From CBDULX01 sp965368175 (GTDB lineage Bacteria; Pseudomonadota; Gammaproteobacteria; SZUA-229), in assembly GCA_965368175.1 (NCBI GenBank), contig CBDULX010000155.1, forward strand, positions 1-7,325: 7,325 bases of DNA. Direction: 5' to 3'. The position numbers and the translations under genes were made by a program. The notes below the pieces were generated by a model. The model saw only the letters and a list, made by a program, of their open reading frames with translations, was not told the origin of the DNA and did no database searches. This document shows positions 6,072 to 7,325 of the stretch, piece after piece (the first letter of the stretch is position 1; every line of letters starts with the position of its first letter).

Positions 6072-6105
6072 CGACATGTCTTTCGTGTAAAATAGCGACA
6101 TGTCT
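6072..6105 (+). promoter_or_regulatory. Promoter and duplicated palindrome at exonuclease start
   Basis: TAAAAT (6088-6093) is a five-of-six -10, placing the predicted start at about 6100, on the exonuclease ATG itself, which would give a leaderless mRNA. It is flanked by two copies of CGACATGTCT (6072-6081 and 6096-6105), each containing the palindrome GACATGTC, with 24 bases between copy starts. The second copy covers the start codon. No good -35 is seen. The first copy also opens a four-codon frame (ATG 6076 to TAA 6090), which may be chance. Confidence 0.4.
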
Positions 6106-6996
6106 AAACCCCGCGCTTTTCTCATCGATGCCAGCATTTACATATTCCGTGCCTGGCACGTGTACGATGACTCAATCACCGACATTGATGGTAACCCCAC
6201 CAATGCGGTTTACGGTTTCAGTGAATTCCTGTACCAGATCCTCAGTCAGTATCAGCCGGAGTACATAGCCTGCGCCTTTGATGAACACCAGACCGATTCC
6301 TATCGTTGTGGACTCTATCCAGAATACAAGGCTAACCGACCACCGGCCCCGGATGAACTGATTGTACAATTCAAATATTGCCGAGAATTCTCTCAGGCCA
6401 TTGGGATTTCCTCCTTCGGCAGCAACCGATATGAAGCGGATGACATCATTGGCACATTAGCCAGCCGCCTGCGCAAACAGGGTTACGCCATCACCATTAT
6501 CAGTGCTGATAAAGACCTCACCCAGCTGATTGAAAGCGACGACGACATCTGGTGGGATTATGCTAGAAATAATAGCCTCGATAAAAAGGGCATAGAAAAG
6601 CACTGGGGCGTGAAACCGGAACAGATTGCTGACCTGCTGGCTTTGTCTGGCGATAAGGTGGACAACATTCCCGGCATTCCCGGTATCGGTTACAAAATGG
6701 CTTCTAACCTGCTTAAAAAATTCCCGGACATTGAAAGCATTTTACAAAATATCGAAAGCATCTCTGATATGAAGTTCAGGGGTTCGCCCCGTATTCAGAA
6801 TCTGGTCAACGAACATCAGCACATGCTCCCCACTAATAAAAAACTCACCACCATTGTTACCGATGCTGAGTTCGACAATCATAACAGCAGCATAAAATGG
6901 AATGGCATCGATGAAGAATTCTTCCACGCCCTTCTCGACCAGTTAAATGCCGGCCACGGCCGAAGAAATCGCTGGCTGGATTTACAAATTGCCTGA
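6100..6996 (+). CDS. Stand-alone 5'-3' exonuclease / flap endonuclease
   Basis: The 298-residue protein matches the N-terminal 5'-nuclease domain of DNA polymerase I with no polymerase part. All nine metal-binding acidic positions of the family are visible with Pol I-like spacing: D10, D61, E112, D114, D115, D137, D139, D185 and D188. The last two lie in GDKVDNIPGIPGIGYKMA, the helix-hairpin-helix that grips duplex DNA. YKANR at 76-80 belongs to the helical arch. Such enzymes trim 5' flaps and RNA primers. E. coli ExoIX (Xni) is shorter (about 250 residues) and lacks the D185/D188 equivalents, so this protein is closer to a complete Pol I-type nuclease and I give it no symbol. No shine-dalgarno is seen. 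The gene overlaps the rluE start by one base (TGATG), implying translational coupling. Confidence 0.93.
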   Translation: MSKPRAFLIDASIYIFRAWHVYDDSITDIDGNPTNAVYGFSEFLYQILSQYQPEYIACAFDEHQTDSYRCGLYPEYKANRPPAPDELIVQFKYCREFSQAIGISSFGSNRYEADDIIGTLASRLRKQGYAITIISADKDLTQLIESDDDIWWDYARNNSLDKKGIEKHWGVKPEQIADLLALSGDKVDNIPGIPGIGYKMASNLLKKFPDIESILQNIESISDMKFRGSPRIQNLVNEHQHMLPTNKKLTTIVTDAEFDNHNSSIKWNGIDEEFFHALLDQLNAGHGRRNRWLDLQIA

Positions 6997-7325
6997 TGTC
7001 AAAACTGGTTCTGTTTAACAAGCCCTTTGGAGTTATCTGCCAGTTTAGCCCTGACCCCAAACACCCTTCCCTTTCTGAATACATTCCCATTAAAAATGTC
7101 TATCCAGCCGGTCGCCTTGATCACGATTCTGAAGGCCTGCTGTTGTTAACCGATGATGGAAAACTTCAGCATAAAATTTCTCACCCTACAAACAAAATGC
7201 CAAAAACCTACTGGGCCCAGGTGGACGGCATCATCAGTGATGACGCCATTGAACAACTATGCAAAGGTGTCATGCTTAAAGATGGCCAGACCAAACCTGC
7301 CCAATGTAAACGAATTGCAGAGCCA
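6996..7325 (+). CDS. rluE: RluE-type 23S rRNA pseudouridine synthase, 3' truncated by window
   Basis: The frame opens at ATG 6996-6998, sharing its A with the exonuclease TGA, and stays open for 110 codons to the window edge, so the C-terminus is missing. MSKLVLFNKPFGVICQF opens the catalytic domain, and VYPAGRLDHDSEGLLLLT (35-52) contains the catalytic aspartate D42. KTYWAQVDG and GVMLKDGQTKPA follow as in RluE of E. coli, which makes a pseudouridine in 23S rRNA near the peptidyl-transferase centre (U2457). There is no N-terminal S4 domain, as expected for RluE and unlike RluB or RsuA. The tight overlap suggests co-expression with the exonuclease. The call of RluE over related RsuA-family enzymes rests on the KPFxVxxQF start and the lack of S4. 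Confidence 0.93.
   Translation, partial: MSKLVLFNKPFGVICQFSPDPKHPSLSEYIPIKNVYPAGRLDHDSEGLLLLTDDGKLQHKISHPTNKMPKTYWAQVDGIISDDAIEQLCKGVMLKDGQTKPAQCKRIAEP

Noticed and set aside
6076..6090. Four-codon upstream frame (leader peptide) before the exonuclease
   Set aside because: It arises from the duplicated CGACATGTCT and has no ribosome binding site, so it cannot be told from chance.

Overview
The window reads as chromosomal housekeeping DNA of a gammaproteobacterium with mid-range GC. Evidence for this is the RluE-type pseudouridine synthase, the HemW protein, a small DUF4124 protein, and the order rpmE - thermonuclease - short malic enzyme, an order I recall from Pseudomonas. The species cannot be named from the sequence.

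Layout, left to right. (1) A minus-strand gene (50-478) encodes a membrane-anchored protein whose C-terminal half looks like a Rieske domain. All four iron-sulfur ligand positions are substituted, but both disulfide cysteines remain. (2) An AT-rich 303-base gene-free gap (479-781) holds a perfect 20-bp inverted repeat (548-567 / 707-726) inside longer imperfect arms of about 35 bp. The arms are built from 10-bp tandem units, so the whole resembles a miniature mobile element or recombinase target of about 200 bp. (3) hemW (782-1954, +) converges, with a 6-base gap, on a DUF4124 membrane-anchored gene (1961-2506, -). (4) A divergent promoter region rich in small palindromes (2507-2649) separates that gene from rpmE (2650-2859, +). 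(5) A secreted or periplasmic SNase-like nuclease (about 2846-3643, +) follows. Its signal-peptide coding sequence contains what looks like the rpmE intrinsic terminator. (6) maeB (malic enzyme, 3731-4960) and mdh (LDH-type malate dehydrogenase, 5034-5963) form a malate-metabolism pair. (7) A structured intergenic stretch (5964-6099) leads to a stand-alone 5'-3' exonuclease/flap-nuclease gene (6100-6996). This gene is coupled by a TGATG overlap to rluE (from 6996), which runs off the right edge.

Functionally, MaeB and MDH share malate as substrate and feed pyruvate and oxaloacetate respectively. L31 and RluE both serve the 50S subunit. HemW is a radical-SAM heme-handling protein. No complete defence system, transposase gene, CRISPR array, tRNA or rRNA is visible. 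The points most worth a second look are the inverted-repeat element, the ligand-less Rieske protein, the terminator buried in a coding sequence, and the duplicated palindrome over the exonuclease start.
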